Shown: positions 45,081 to 55,285, numbered from the stretch's first letter. The stretch: DNA of 62,211 nt from an uncultured bacterium (GCA_947567075.1 CANOLZ010000004.1:1-62211); one strand, 5' to 3'. Numbers and translations are program-made. Notes: generated from the letters alone by a model not told the origin.

Positions 45081-46085
45081 ATGGAAGAGATGTTAATTGA
45101 TGTAGTAATACCTACTTATAAACCAGGACAGAAGTTTCTTGATATGATAGAGATGCTTCAAAAACAGTCGATAAAGCCAAATAAAATTATTATAATGAAT
45201 ACTGAGGAGAAGTATTTCAATAAAATTGTATATGGTTCCAATTTTCTGAAAAAAAATCCTAATGTAGAAGTATTTCATATTTCTAAGAGGGAATTTAACC
45301 ATGGCAAAACGAGAAATGAAGGAGCAAGACGCTCCAAGGCAGGTATTCTAGTGTTTATGACAGATGATGCAGTACCTGCAGATGAACATTTGATTAAGGA
45401 ACTTATAAAACCTATGGTAGAGACAAGGATAGCCGTTACGTATGCAAGACAGATAGCAGAAAAAGACAGCAGTGAAATAGAAAAATTTACAAGGAATTAT
45501 AATTATCCACAAGGGGATAGGGAGCAGAAAAAGGAAGACTTAAGAGAGACAGGAATTAAAACATACTTTTGCTCCAATGTATGTGCTGCATATAAGCGCT
45601 ATGTATTTGATGATCTGGGAGGATTTATAAAATATACCATTTTTAACGAAGATATGATTTTTGCGTCAAAGGTATTAGAAGGTGGAAAAAGTGTTTATTA
45701 TGCTTCCAGTGCAAAAGTTTATCATACCCATGAATATTCCTATTTGCAACATTTGAGACGAAATTTTGATTTGGCTGTTTCCCAGGCGGATCACCCAGAA
45801 ATATTTTCGAATCTTTCTTCTGAAAAAGAGGGAAGTAAGTATGCCAAAGCTGCTAAGGAGTATTTTAAGCAGAAGAAAAAGTCCTTTTTATACCTTCCTT
45901 TTATAGTACAGTGTGCCTTTCGCTATTTAGGATATCGCCTTGGTTTACAATATGAAAAACTTCCTCGCTGGCTTATACTAAGACTAACAATGAATAAAGA
46001 CTATTGGATTCGATATTGGGATAAGACAGATATTCCTGATAATGTTTATGGGGGATATGGAAAAGGAGAAAATGAGACAAAATAA
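45081..46085 (+). CDS. Family 2 glycosyltransferase (RfbF/rhamnosyltransferase-like)
   Basis: 334 residues. It begins IDVVIPTYKPGQKFLDMIE, then EFNHGKTRNEGARRSKAGIL and FMTDDAVPAD (metal site), NVCAAYKRYVFDDLGGF and NEDMIFASKVLE. This pattern is that of RfbF/RfbN-type rhamnosyltransferases; the C-terminal stretch has a membrane-associated helix. AGAGGA at 45068-45073 precedes ATG 45081 by 7 bases; an upstream TTG at 45054 has no site. It is only 27 bases from glmS, so the two may be co-transcribed. Confidence 0.84.
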   Translation: MEEMLIDVVIPTYKPGQKFLDMIEMLQKQSIKPNKIIIMNTEEKYFNKIVYGSNFLKKNPNVEVFHISKREFNHGKTRNEGARRSKAGILVFMTDDAVPADEHLIKELIKPMVETRIAVTYARQIAEKDSSEIEKFTRNYNYPQGDREQKKEDLRETGIKTYFCSNVCAAYKRYVFDDLGGFIKYTIFNEDMIFASKVLEGGKSVYYASSAKVYHTHEYSYLQHLRRNFDLAVSQADHPEIFSNLSSEKEGSKYAKAAKEYFKQKKKSFLYLPFIVQCAFRYLGYRLGLQYEKLPRWLILRLTMNKDYWIRYWDKTDIPDNVYGGYGKGENETK

Positions 46086-46112
46086 TGGGAAAATAAAGGA
46101 GTGATTATTGCA

Positions 46113-47939
46113 ATGTGTGGAATTGTAGGTTATATAGGAAAGGAAGAGGCAGCTCCAATTTTGTTGGACGGACTAGGAAAATTAGAATACAGAGGCTATG
46201 ATTCTGCAGGCATTTCTGTATTTGATGGTGATAAAATTCAGATGGTGAAGGCAAAAGGGAGATTAAAAGTGTTGGAAGAGCTCACCCATGGGGGAAAGAC
46301 TCTTAAAGGCACAGCTGGCATTGGACATACAAGATGGGCTACTCATGGGGAGCCTTCTGATAAAAACTCCCATCCTCATTTTAATGAAAAAGGAACGATT
46401 TCTGTTGTACACAATGGAATTATTGAGAATTATATTCCTTTAAAGAAGAAACTAGAGGCAAAGGGGTATTCCTTTACGTCAGATACAGATACAGAAGTGA
46501 TTGCCCATCTTCTAGATTACTATGACAGAGGAAATCCATTGGAAACAATTACAAAGGTCATGCATCGTATGGAAGGTTCCTATGCTCTTGGCATTCTTTT
46601 CTCCCACCATCCTGAAGAAATATTTGCAGTACGAAAAGACAGTCCTCTTATTGTAGGAGAGAATAGTGGAGGATGTTTTATTGCCTCTGATGTGCCAGCT
46701 ATTTTAAAATATACAAGACAAGTATATTTTATGAATAATGAAGAAGTTGTAAGATTGAGAAGGGATCACATGCATTTTTATACAGTGGATGAAGAAGAGC
46801 TGACAAAAGAAGCAGTAACCATTCATTGGGATGCAGATGCAGCGGAAAAAGGCGGCTATGAGCATTTTATGTTAAAAGAGATGTATGAGCAGCCAAAGGC
46901 CATAGGGGACACTTTGAGACCAAGAATAAAAGAAAATAAAATTGAAATTGAAGAGCTTCACATGTCCAAAGAAGAAATACAACATATAAAAAGGCTCCAC
47001 ATTGTTGCCTGCGGATCTGCCTACCATGCTGGAATGACAGCAAAGTATATCTTTGAAGGTATGGTGAGAATGCCTGTAAATGTAGATTTGGCGTCAGAGT
47101 TTCGATACCGTAATCCTATTTTAGAAAAGGGAGACTTGGTCATTGCCATAAGCCAGTCAGGGGAGACGGCAGATACATTGGCAGCTTTAAGGGAGGCGAA
47201 GGAAAGAGGCATAGGGACTCTTGGAATTGTAAATGTGGTAGGAAGTTCTATTGCCAGAGAGGCAGATAAGGTCATGTACACATGGGCAGGACCAGAAATT
47301 TCTGTGGCAACAACAAAGGCTTACAGCGCCCAGCTTATGGCCTTGTATTTACTTGCAGCTTATTTTGCACATGTTAGGGGAAATTTAGAAAAAGACAAGA
47401 CAGCATCCTTTATACAGGAATTAAAAATGCTTCCAGATCAGGTGGAGATGCTTTTAGCAAATAAAGAAAAAATACAAAAATTTGCAAACCGATACATAGG
47501 GGCAAAGAATATTTTTTTCATGGGCAGAGGGATTGACTATGCAATTTCCATGGAAGGTTCTTTAAAACTAAAAGAAATCTCTTATATACATTCGGAGGCC
47601 TATGCAGCAGGAGAGCTAAAGCATGGGACCATTTCCCTTGTAGAAGAGGGAACTTTGGTAGCAGCAGTACTGACTCAGGAAAACTTATATAAAAAAATGT
47701 TGAGCAATATAGTAGAAGTCAAAACGAGGGGGGCCTTTGTACTGGCAGTGACCAATGAAGAAAATAAAGAGATAGAAAAGGTGGCAGATTACGTTTTGTA
47801 CATTCCAAAAACAAATTCCTATTTGACAAACTCTCTGGCCATTATTCCTTTGCAGCTTTTTGGCTATTATGTAGCTTTGGGAAAAGGATGCGATGTAGAT
47901 AAGCCGAGAAACCTGGCAAAATCCGTTACAGTGGAATAA
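46113..47939 (+). CDS. glmS: Glutamine-fructose-6-phosphate aminotransferase (isomerizing)
   Basis: 608 residues, full length. Met is followed directly by Cys (MCGIVGYIG), the N-terminal nucleophile, so ATG 46113 must be the start rather than the in-frame GTG 46101. GHTRWATHG and VHNGIIENY belong to the glutaminase domain; two SIS domains follow (SQSGETADT, VATTKAYSAQ), ending DKPRNLAKSVTVE. It makes glucosamine-6-phosphate for UDP-GlcNAc, peptidoglycan and the amino sugars of the surface glycan. Only 27 bases separate it from the upstream gene, so the glmS ribozyme found before this gene in many Firmicutes has no room here. Confidence 0.97.
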   Translation: MCGIVGYIGKEEAAPILLDGLGKLEYRGYDSAGISVFDGDKIQMVKAKGRLKVLEELTHGGKTLKGTAGIGHTRWATHGEPSDKNSHPHFNEKGTISVVHNGIIENYIPLKKKLEAKGYSFTSDTDTEVIAHLLDYYDRGNPLETITKVMHRMEGSYALGILFSHHPEEIFAVRKDSPLIVGENSGGCFIASDVPAILKYTRQVYFMNNEEVVRLRRDHMHFYTVDEEELTKEAVTIHWDADAAEKGGYEHFMLKEMYEQPKAIGDTLRPRIKENKIEIEELHMSKEEIQHIKRLHIVACGSAYHAGMTAKYIFEGMVRMPVNVDLASEFRYRNPILEKGDLVIAISQSGETADTLAALREAKERGIGTLGIVNVVGSSIAREADKVMYTWAGPEISVATTKAYSAQLMALYLLAAYFAHVRGNLEKDKTASFIQELKMLPDQVEMLLANKEKIQKFANRYIGAKNIFFMGRGIDYAISMEGSLKLKEISYIHSEAYAAGELKHGTISLVEEGTLVAAVLTQENLYKKMLSNIVEVKTRGAFVLAVTNEENKEIEKVADYVLYIPKTNSYLTNSLAIIPLQLFGYYVALGKGCDVDKPRNLAKSVTVE

Positions 47940-47947
47940 ATGGACAG

Positions 47948-47991
47948 TAAGTTTTATTCGTTCTGGATTTTCACAAAATGAATAAAACTTA
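47948..47991. repeat. 12-bp inverted repeat after glmS
   Basis: TAAGTTTTATTC pairs with GAATAAAACTTA across a 20-base loop. No T-run follows on the plus strand, so it may be a weak terminator or a protein-binding site before the protease gene. Confidence 0.45.
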
Positions 47992-48086
47992 TTCACAGTT
48001 TAAACATAAATGGATTGTATTCTTATATTTAGAAAATGAAAGAAACAAAAGAAATAGAACAAACCATTTATGAAAGGAGAACGAAG

Positions 48087-49382
48087 ATGTACGATCAATA
48101 TGATTACTCTTACAATACGCCCCCTGCTCCTAAGGAACCAGAGGAAAAAAAGAAAAGAGGTGGATTTTTAAAAAAAGCTCTTCTTTCTTTATCCCTTGGC
48201 CTTATTTTTGGACTGTTTGCTGGAACAGGATTTTATGCTGTGAACACAGTATTTAATATGTTGAAGGGAGAAGAGAATGCTGCTGTATTGGAAGCCCAGG
48301 AAAAGGCTGTTACAGAGCCTTCCAACATAGAGGAGCCCAATAACAATATTACAAATGCATTGACAACAGAATCAATACATCAAAGTATTACAGATGTATC
48401 TGGAGTTGTGGAAAAGGCTATGCCTACCCTTGTATCTATTACAAATTTATCCACACAAGAGATGAGAGATTTCTGGGGAAGAACAGGACGAATAGAAAAT
48501 GAGAGCAGCGGTTCTGGAATTATTGTAGGACAAAATGAATCAGAGCTTCTTGTTGTAACAAATAATCATGTAATATCAGATGCCCAGACATTGACTGTAC
48601 AGTTTATAGACAGCTCCATTGCCGAGGCACAGTTGAAAGGTTCCAACAGCTCTGTAGATTTGGCTGTCATAGCAGTTCCTTTAAGCAGCATTTCAGAACA
48701 GACAAAGGCAATGATAGCAGTAGCCAATTTAGGAGATTCCAATTCATTAAGAGTGGGAGAAGCGGTTATAGCTATTGGCAATTCCCTAGGGTATGGCCAG
48801 TCAGTTACAACAGGTGTTGTGAGCGCATTGAATAGGGAGGTAACAGTAGATAATATTACAAATGAACTGATTCAGACGGATGCGGCCATTAATCCTGGAA
48901 ATTCAGGAGGAGCCCTTTTAAACGTAAAAGGAGAGCTCATTGGAATTAATTCTATAAAGTTTGCAGCCAGCGAGGTGGAAGGCATGGGGTATGCGATTCC
49001 TATTTCTTCTGCAAAACCTATTATAGATGAACTTATGAACAAGACAACAAAAGTAAGAGTAGGAGAAAATGACAGCTCTTATTTAGGAGTGTCTGGCTTA
49101 AGTGTAACAAAACAAATATCAGAGGCTTATAACATGCCTGTTGGGTTTTACATTAACGAAGTGTACCAAGGCTCAGCTGCAGATAATGCAGGTATAAAGA
49201 GGGGAGATATTATTACTGCCTTTGACGGAGAGAGTGTGACAAGTCAGGAAGACTTGACAGATTTAATGCAATATTATGCTGCTGGGACAACGGTTTCTGT
49301 AACAGTACAATCAGGAGTTGGAGGATTTTATGAAGAGAGGGAGGTGACCGTTGTGCTAGGAAGAAAGGCAGCGGAAGGATAA
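48087..49382 (+). CDS. HtrA/DegP-type membrane-anchored serine protease
   Basis: 431 residues. A short Tyr/Pro-rich cytoplasmic N-terminus and a membrane helix (about 28-50) are followed by the trypsin-like domain. Catalytic His is in VVTNNHVISDA, Asp in SSVDLAVIAV and Ser in INPGNSGGALLN, all intact. One C-terminal PDZ domain follows (LGVSGLSVTKQISEAYNMP, GIKRGDIITAFDG). HtrA proteins degrade misfolded envelope proteins, fitting a cell exporting much glycan. AAAGGAG at 48073-48079 is 7 bases before ATG 48087; an earlier in-frame ATG (48036) lacks a site. Confidence 0.94.
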   Translation: MYDQYDYSYNTPPAPKEPEEKKKRGGFLKKALLSLSLGLIFGLFAGTGFYAVNTVFNMLKGEENAAVLEAQEKAVTEPSNIEEPNNNITNALTTESIHQSITDVSGVVEKAMPTLVSITNLSTQEMRDFWGRTGRIENESSGSGIIVGQNESELLVVTNNHVISDAQTLTVQFIDSSIAEAQLKGSNSSVDLAVIAVPLSSISEQTKAMIAVANLGDSNSLRVGEAVIAIGNSLGYGQSVTTGVVSALNREVTVDNITNELIQTDAAINPGNSGGALLNVKGELIGINSIKFAASEVEGMGYAIPISSAKPIIDELMNKTTKVRVGENDSSYLGVSGLSVTKQISEAYNMPVGFYINEVYQGSAADNAGIKRGDIITAFDGESVTSQEDLTDLMQYYAAGTTVSVTVQSGVGGFYEEREVTVVLGRKAAEG

Positions 49383-49402
49383 GGAAATATGGTAGCATAA
49401 GA

Positions 49403-49434
49403 GGGATGAGCTTTGGGAGCCATCCCTTTCTTTT
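49403..49434 (+). terminator. Terminator after the HtrA gene
   Basis: GGGATG(A)GCT pairs with AGCCATCCC around TTGGG with one bulged A, followed by TTTCTTTT. Confidence 0.82.
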
Positions 49435-49515
49435 GACGATCTAGCTTACTTGTGTCTTTGATAAGGCATGAGGGAAAGGGTGGGAAGGGATGTACAGAGT
49501 TGGAAGCTCTTAGTA

Positions 49516-49544
49516 TTTACATTCTATAGGTTAATAGGTATAAT
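49516..49544 (+). promoter_or_regulatory. Promoter of the ClpX paralogue
   Basis: TTTACA (49516-49521), 17 bases, TATAAT (49539-49544); about 45 bases before the start codon. Confidence 0.78.
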
Positions 49545-49589
49545 AGAGAAAAAGATTGAAAAGTAAGGGAAAGAGAAAAGGATAGAAGA

Positions 49590-51026
49590 ATGTCAGAAAA
49601 AGAATATGAAGAAGGAAAAAATGAAGAAATAGAGAAAAAAGATGAAAATCATTACGAGGAAGTCTGTTATTTGTGCCGCCGCCCAGAAAGCAAGGCAGGA
49701 AAAATGTTTCGCCTTCCCAACCAGATTTGCGTCTGTGCCGATTGTATGCATAAAACAATGGATACAATGAGCCAGATAGATTATAATGACATGGTAAAAA
49801 ATAGCAGTAACATTCCCGGTATGCCCAACATTAGCTTTTTAAATTTATCAGATTTACAGAAATCAGTCTCTAAGAGACAGAAAATTAAAAAGAAAGAAGA
49901 AAAACAGGAAAAGAAACCTTTTAATATAAAAGATATACCCCAGCCCCACAAAATAAAAGCTAGTTTAGATGACTATATTATTGGCCAGGATCACGCCAAA
50001 AAAGTTGTATCTGTAGCCGTATATAACCATTATAAAAGAGTGGCGGCAGGGAATCAGGATGATATTGAAATTGAAAAGTCCAATATGCTTATGATAGGTC
50101 CAACAGGATGTGGAAAGACATACATGGTTAAAACATTGGCAAAACTTTTAGATGTGCCATTAGCTATCACAGATGCTACCTCTCTAACAGAGGCAGGCTA
50201 TATTGGGGATGACATCGAAAGTGTTGTATCAAAGCTTCTGGCTGCGGCAGACAATGACGTGGAGAAGGCGGAGAGGGGTATTATTTTTATTGACGAGATT
50301 GATAAAATTGCCAAAAAGAAAGATACTCATTCTAGAGACGTTAGCGGGGAGAGTGTACAGCAAGGAATGCTAAAGCTCTTGGAAGGGGCACAAGTGGAAG
50401 TTCCTGTAGGAGCTAACAGTAAAAATGCCATGGTTCCATTGACAACGATAAATACAAAAAATATATTGTTTATTTGTGGAGGAGCCTTCCCGGATTTAGA
50501 GGAAATTATTAAGCAGAGGCTGAAAAAACAGACCTCCATAGGATTTAATGCAGAGTTAAAAGATAAGTATGATAAAGAGAGAAACATATTAAAGAAAGTC
50601 ACAGTTGAGGATTTGAAAAAGTTTGGCATGATTCCAGAATTTCTTGGGAGGCTGCCCATTATTTTCACATTGGAGGGGCTGAACAAAGAGATGATGATAG
50701 AGATTTTAAAAGAGCCAAAAAACGCTATACTCAAACAATACCAAAAGCTTCTTGCCTTAGACGAGGTAAAATTGGAGTTTGATGACAGCGCTTTAGAAGC
50801 CATTGCTGATATGGCCATGAAGAAGGATATGGGGGCAAGAGCCTTGCGCTCCATTATTGAAGAGTTCATGTTGGATATTATGTTTGAAATTCCAAGAGAT
50901 GAAAATATTGGAAGAGTAACGATCACAGGGGCATACATTCATGGAACAGGAGGGCCTGTCATTGACCTGCGGGGACAGGGAATGAGCTTTGAAGAAATGG
51001 ACATGTTAAAATCTGTAGAAAACTAA
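49590..51026 (+). CDS. clpX: ClpX-family AAA+ unfoldase (paralogue)
   Basis: 478 residues, longer than typical ClpX (about 420) because of an acidic N-terminus of about 25 residues and a Lys/Glu-rich linker (about 95-115). The zinc-binding domain shows CYLC...CVCADC, the AAA+ core has GPTGCGKT (Walker A, Cys in place of the usual Ser), IIFIDEID (Walker B) and pore loop GYIGDD. ClpX unfolds proteins for ClpP. No clpP or tig gene is nearby, so this may be a second ClpX with special substrates rather than the housekeeping copy. Its own promoter lies upstream and a short terminator downstream. Confidence 0.9.
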   Translation: MSEKEYEEGKNEEIEKKDENHYEEVCYLCRRPESKAGKMFRLPNQICVCADCMHKTMDTMSQIDYNDMVKNSSNIPGMPNISFLNLSDLQKSVSKRQKIKKKEEKQEKKPFNIKDIPQPHKIKASLDDYIIGQDHAKKVVSVAVYNHYKRVAAGNQDDIEIEKSNMLMIGPTGCGKTYMVKTLAKLLDVPLAITDATSLTEAGYIGDDIESVVSKLLAAADNDVEKAERGIIFIDEIDKIAKKKDTHSRDVSGESVQQGMLKLLEGAQVEVPVGANSKNAMVPLTTINTKNILFICGGAFPDLEEIIKQRLKKQTSIGFNAELKDKYDKERNILKKVTVEDLKKFGMIPEFLGRLPIIFTLEGLNKEMMIEILKEPKNAILKQYQKLLALDEVKLEFDDSALEAIADMAMKKDMGARALRSIIEEFMLDIMFEIPRDENIGRVTITGAYIHGTGGPVIDLRGQGMSFEEMDMLKSVEN

Positions 51027-51045
51027 TAAAAGAAAAATAAGCCCT

Positions 51046-51067
51046 TGGAGGATTTTCTCCATTTTTT
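51046..51067 (+). terminator. Short terminator after the ClpX paralogue
   Basis: TGGAG pairs with CTCCA around GATTTT, followed by six T. The stem is only 5 bp, so termination may be partial. Confidence 0.6.
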
Positions 51068-51098
51068 ATGTAAGGAGATATCCTCTTTGGCGCCATAC

Positions 51099-51126
51099 TT
51101 GATTCCCATATGTATCCCCTTAGAAT
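51099..51126 (+). promoter_or_regulatory. Possible promoter of the S8 protease
   Basis: TTGATT (51099-51104), 16 bases, TAGAAT (51121-51126), about 35 bases before the TTG start. Confidence 0.4.
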
Positions 51127-51160
51127 ATTATAAAGTAAATAATATTTTGGGGGTATTTTT

Positions 51161-52855
51161 TTGGCAGATGATAATTGTAGAGAAAAAATATTATCAGAAG
51201 ATTACTATGATATTATTATGAATTACTTAGTGCCTAGGGAGGGAGAATCGACAGATTACTACTGTTTAAAGTATGTGGAAGAGAGATTGGGCATTTTATA
51301 TATTCCCACAAAGGGACTTCCTCCATTAAGTTTAAACGAGTATAATTACCGCCTTATCCCAAAGCTATATGCCTTAGTCCAGGCAGGGGAGGAGCAGTAT
51401 TACCGCAGTTTAAACGCTAGCAATATTTTGGCAGTGCAAAATCCTCCTTTGGACTTAAAGGGTAGAGACTGCCTTCTTTGTTTTCTGGATACTGGAATTG
51501 ATTATATGGATGATTCTTTCCGCTATTCTGATGGAACGACAAAGATTTTGAGTATATGGGATCAGACGATACAAGAGGGGGAAGCGCCAGAGGGATATTC
51601 TTATGGAACCCAATACAGCAGCGAGGACATAAACAGAGCTTTAGAAAGCGACAGCCCTTATACAATTGTGCCTAGCAGGGATGAGAACGGACATGGCACT
51701 ATGATGGCAAAGCTGGCCATTGCAGCAGCGCCCAACGCAAAGATTGTCATGGTAAAGTTAAAAGAGGCAAAGCAGAATTTAAAAGATTTTTATATTATTA
51801 AGGAGGGAGCTATAGCCTATTCAGAAACAGATATGCTTTTGGCTGTCAAATACCTAGATTCTTTTGCCATTGAATATCGGCGTCCTGTTGTCATTTGTAT
51901 TGGACTAGGAACCAATATGGGTGATCACAGTGGACATAGTGTTTTAGATATGTACTTGAACCAAATAGCAGCAAAAAGAAGCAGAGCTGTTGTCATTGCA
52001 GCAGGAAATGAAGGAAATGCCAGACATCATTATTATGGAGACTTTGTTAACCAAAGTAGATTTTCCATTCCCGATTTATATGGAACAGGTCAGGGATGTA
52101 ACTATTACAATGAGGTTGAGATTAAAGTAGGTGAGGGAGAAAATGGATTTATTACAGAGCTGTGGGTCGGTAAGCCCAATATTGTTACTGTTTCTGTCCG
52201 CTCTCCAGGTGGTGAGCTATTGCCAAGGGTGCCTATTTTAAATGGAAGCAGCGCTCCTTATCATTTTATATACGAAAATACAGATGTGCAGGTAGAGTAC
52301 AGACTTATTGAAGAAGGAATAGGAGATGAGCTGATCTTTATTCGCTTTATCAATCCTTCTCCAGGAATATGGACCATTGGAGTTTACCGCAATGATAATG
52401 CAGGATACTCTACAGAAAACAATATGGTATGGGGTACATGGACATACCATATGTGGCTGCCTATTACTGGGTTTATATCAGAAGATACGTATTTTTTGGA
52501 ATCTAATCCAACGGTTACTATTACAGAACCATCCACAGCAGAAAGCCCTATGGGAGTTGCAACTTATAATGATGTGAATAATAGTCTTTACATTAATTCG
52601 GGAAGAGGATATACTATGAATAGACAAATAAAGCCAGATTTTGTGGCACCAGGAGTTTGTGTAATAATAGGAGGAAAAGTGAGTGCAAAAGAGAGACAGT
52701 ATAAAGACGAAGATCATGCATTATGTCATGACCTTTATTATTTTCCAAGGAATTTTGATGACAGGAGTTTTAATATTTGTAGGGGTTCATCTTACAGACA
52801 CAATTATGCTAGATTCCCTTCAGCCAATGGTAAAATTAGCCGCCCAAAATATTAG
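51161..52855 (+). pseudogene. S8 (Csp-like subtilisin) protease, cut off before the catalytic serine
   Basis: The protein keeps catalytic Asp in CFLDTGIDYMD (about 109), catalytic His in DENGHGTMMAKLAI (about 178), oxyanion region AAGNEGNARHH and the family's inserted beta-rich domain. It runs normally to PDFVAPGV (near 52655). There the expected sequence leading to GTSxAA with the catalytic Ser is missing. The frame instead runs through the ribosome site and first 170 bases of the next gene, ending in unrelated residues at 52855. Such proteases are common in Lachnospiraceae and related to the Csp germination proteases. The best explanation is a deletion that joined this gene to the chemotaxis receptor gene. 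The product should be inactive. TTG start, GGGGG about 7 bases upstream. Confidence 0.82.
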
Positions 52856-54651
52856 CGTGAATTTACGGCTTCTGACAGAGCAGGTGTACGAGCTGTCAAC
52901 AGAAAGTGATTTGAAGGATGCAGGAAAATCAACAGAAGAAATTTCCTCCTTTTTGGAAGAGAGGGCAAATAAAGTAGAATATGTCTGGTTAGGATTGTAC
53001 CATCTTGATGGGAGAAAATATGGGGGATATGGAGAAGCCCCGGAAAGTATTAGGGACAAGTCATATTTTTCCATGATACAGGCAACAAATCACAGAGTAG
53101 TGGGAGAGCCAGAAGTAATAGACGGATTAATTCAGATAGCTGTTGCAGTGCCAGTTGTCGTGGAAGAGGAGGTAAAGTATTATTTAATTGGCAGCTATAA
53201 ATATGATGTATTTCATGATGTTCTCAGCAGAATTAATTTGGGGGAAACAGGGAATGCCTACATATTAAATGATGAGGGAGTCATTATTGGAGATAAAGTA
53301 CTGGATAATATTCAATATGGTTACCATATTTACGACAAATATCCTGGGGAAAAAAAATAAAATATTGTTTGATCAAATTTTAAACAGGAGTACAGGTTCT
53401 GGCAAAGGGTATATGGATAAAGTAAGGAAGTATATAGCGTCTGCTCCAGTCCCAGGCACACAGTGGTTTATTGTTTTGGATGTGCCTGTTAGAGAATATA
53501 TGGGGGGAGTCATAACAGCTTCTATTTTATGTGTGTTATTGATTATAGGAGTCATTAGCATTGCCTGGTACACCATTAGCAGAATAGTAGGAAAGATTAC
53601 AATATCTTTGCAAAAGGCTACAGGAAGAATTGAACAGCTTTCACAGGGAAACCTAATGGAACAAGTAGAAGTGTTAGAGACAAAGGATGAAGCGGAGATA
53701 CTTACAAGAGCCTTGTCAAGTACTGTAGAAAGTTTAAAAAACTATATACAAAATATAGAATTTGTGTTAGAAGAGCTCTCAAGGGGCAATTATATTGTGG
53801 ACGCCCAGGGAAAAGGAGATTTTGCAGGAGATTTTACAGCTTTAAAAAAGGCCTTAGTTTCCATAACAGAAGCTTTAAATCAAAATATGCATGCCATGAA
53901 TACATCATCAAAGGAAGTGTCAAGCAATGCAGAGACTGTGGCCCTTTATACAGGGCAGCTCTATGAAGATACGAATAAACAGGCCCAGGCTTTAAGAAGA
54001 CTTTATTCCAGCATGGATATTATTGGGGATAATATAACAAAAATTGTAGATAATGCAGATCAGGTGACAAAATTTGCTGAGGTGACAAGTAGAAAAGTGG
54101 AGCAGGGATCCGAGGATATGTCCAATTTGTTAGAGAGCATGGATATGATTCATTCCAGTATGGATCAAGTCATAGAAATAAGCAAGATGATTGAAGACAT
54201 TTCCACCCAGACCCATATGCTTTCTCTTAATGCTTCCATTGAGGCGGCCAGGGCAGGAGAGAGCGGCAGAGGGTTTGCTATTGTTGCAGAACAGGTAGGA
54301 ATTTTAGCTGAGCAGACGGCAAGCGCTTCAAAACAAACGGCAGAGATTATTCAAAATTCAGGACATTCCATGAGGCAGGGAATGGATTCCGCTAAGACAA
54401 CAGTTCAGTCCTTTAAACAAATCGAGGAAACAGCCCGCCAGTTTACAGTTGTAACAAATAGTTTGGAAGAAGTGGTGATAGGGCAGAAAAGTGCAGTAGA
54501 AAATGTAAAGGAAGAAATACATATTGTGGGAGAGATGATAAAAAATAACTTAGGCACTGCAGAGAAAACAGACTTAGCTTGTAAAGAGTTTAAAAAACAG
54601 GCAGAGAACTTAATGAACTTGGTAAATCAAGTAAAATTAAAAGAAACGTAA
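52683..54651 (+). pseudogene. Methyl-accepting chemotaxis receptor gene, broken by a frameshift at an A8 run
   Basis: The GTG start at 52683 follows AGGAGG by 8 bases. The first part has a membrane helix (about 14-38) and a Cache-type ligand domain (GLYHLDGRKYGGYGEAP, VIDGLIQIAVAVPV). It stops at 53360 just after GGGGAAAAAAAA. The rest continues in the +1 frame: end of Cache, second membrane helix, HAMP-like region (about 53570-53740) and the signalling domain with [25 protein letters not shown] (middle part shown). Seven A instead of eight would restore one receptor of about 655 residues. It is either a true mutation, a slippage-controlled gene, or a sequencing error. Its start overlaps the truncated protease frame. 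Confidence 0.85.
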
Positions 54652-54658
54652 GAGGTGC

Positions 54659-55117
54659 ATGGAAATGAAAAAAGAAAGAAAAAGACGTCTCATTACCTGG
54701 ATTGCAGGAAGTATTCTGTCCTTATCCCTTCTAGGCTGCCAAGGAGAAGAGAAGATGAAAAATGGATATTATACTGCAGAAATGTCAGATTACGATTTTG
54801 AAGGATACAAAGAATATGTCTGTATGCTTGTGAGAAATAACAAAATTATTGCAATAGAGTTTAATGGCAGAGATCAAAATGGTTTTATTAAAGCTTGGGA
54901 TAATGAATACATGAAAAAGATGAAAATAAAACAAGGAACATATCCTAATGAATACACAAGGCTATATTCCTCCCGTCTTATTGAATCCCAAGACATATCC
55001 AAAGTAGACATGATTAGTGGGGCATCCACTTCAGGAGGGCGTTTTGTACGCCTTGTAACAGCAGCTATAGAGCAGGCAAAAAAAGGAGAACACCAGGTAG
55101 TTATTATAGAAGAATAG
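54659..55117 (+). CDS. FMN-binding-domain-like lipoprotein
   Basis: 152 residues. A basic N-terminus, a hydrophobic stretch and lipobox LSLLGC (Cys about 27) mark a lipoprotein anchored outside. The remainder resembles a small FMN-binding domain: NGYYTAEMSDYDFEGYKEYV, ending with MISGASTSGGRF, similar to the site where FMN is attached to Ser/Thr in RnfG/NqrC-like proteins. A redox or electron-transfer role is likely but the partner is not known. It lies 7 bases after the receptor gene, with AGAGGTG just before ATG 54659. A strong terminator follows. Confidence 0.75.
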   Translation: MEMKKERKRRLITWIAGSILSLSLLGCQGEEKMKNGYYTAEMSDYDFEGYKEYVCMLVRNNKIIAIEFNGRDQNGFIKAWDNEYMKKMKIKQGTYPNEYTRLYSSRLIESQDISKVDMISGASTSGGRFVRLVTAAIEQAKKGEHQVVIIEE

Positions 55118-55212
55118 AAAAACAAGAAGAAAAAGAGTTGGCAAAGTAAGGGCGGTAGCTCATAAGGAAACATTATAAAAACTATGAGTTATGCCAGGTA
55201 AACGGAAAAATA

Positions 55213-55256
55213 AAAAACTCTATGTGACCACGAAATCTTTTGCATAGAGTTTTTTC
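55213..55256 (+). terminator. Terminator after the lipoprotein gene
   Basis: AAAACTCTATG pairs with CATAGAGTTTT across an 18-base loop, followed by a T-run. It marks the end of ordinary chromosome genes and the start of the accessory island. Confidence 0.85.
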
Positions 55257-55285
55257 TGTTTTGATATAGTTTGTTTATTTGTTTT

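Noticed and set aside
46086..46112. glmS ribozyme upstream of glmS
   Set aside because: Only 27 bases separate glmS from the previous gene and none of the ribozyme core is seen.
50327..50938. A 203-codon minus-strand frame within the ClpX paralogue
   Set aside because: Antisense to a well-conserved AAA+ domain; composition is that of a shadow frame.
55153..55192. Imperfect inverted repeat CTCATA...TATGAG
   Set aside because: Short stem, long loop and a mismatch; likely chance in AT-rich DNA.
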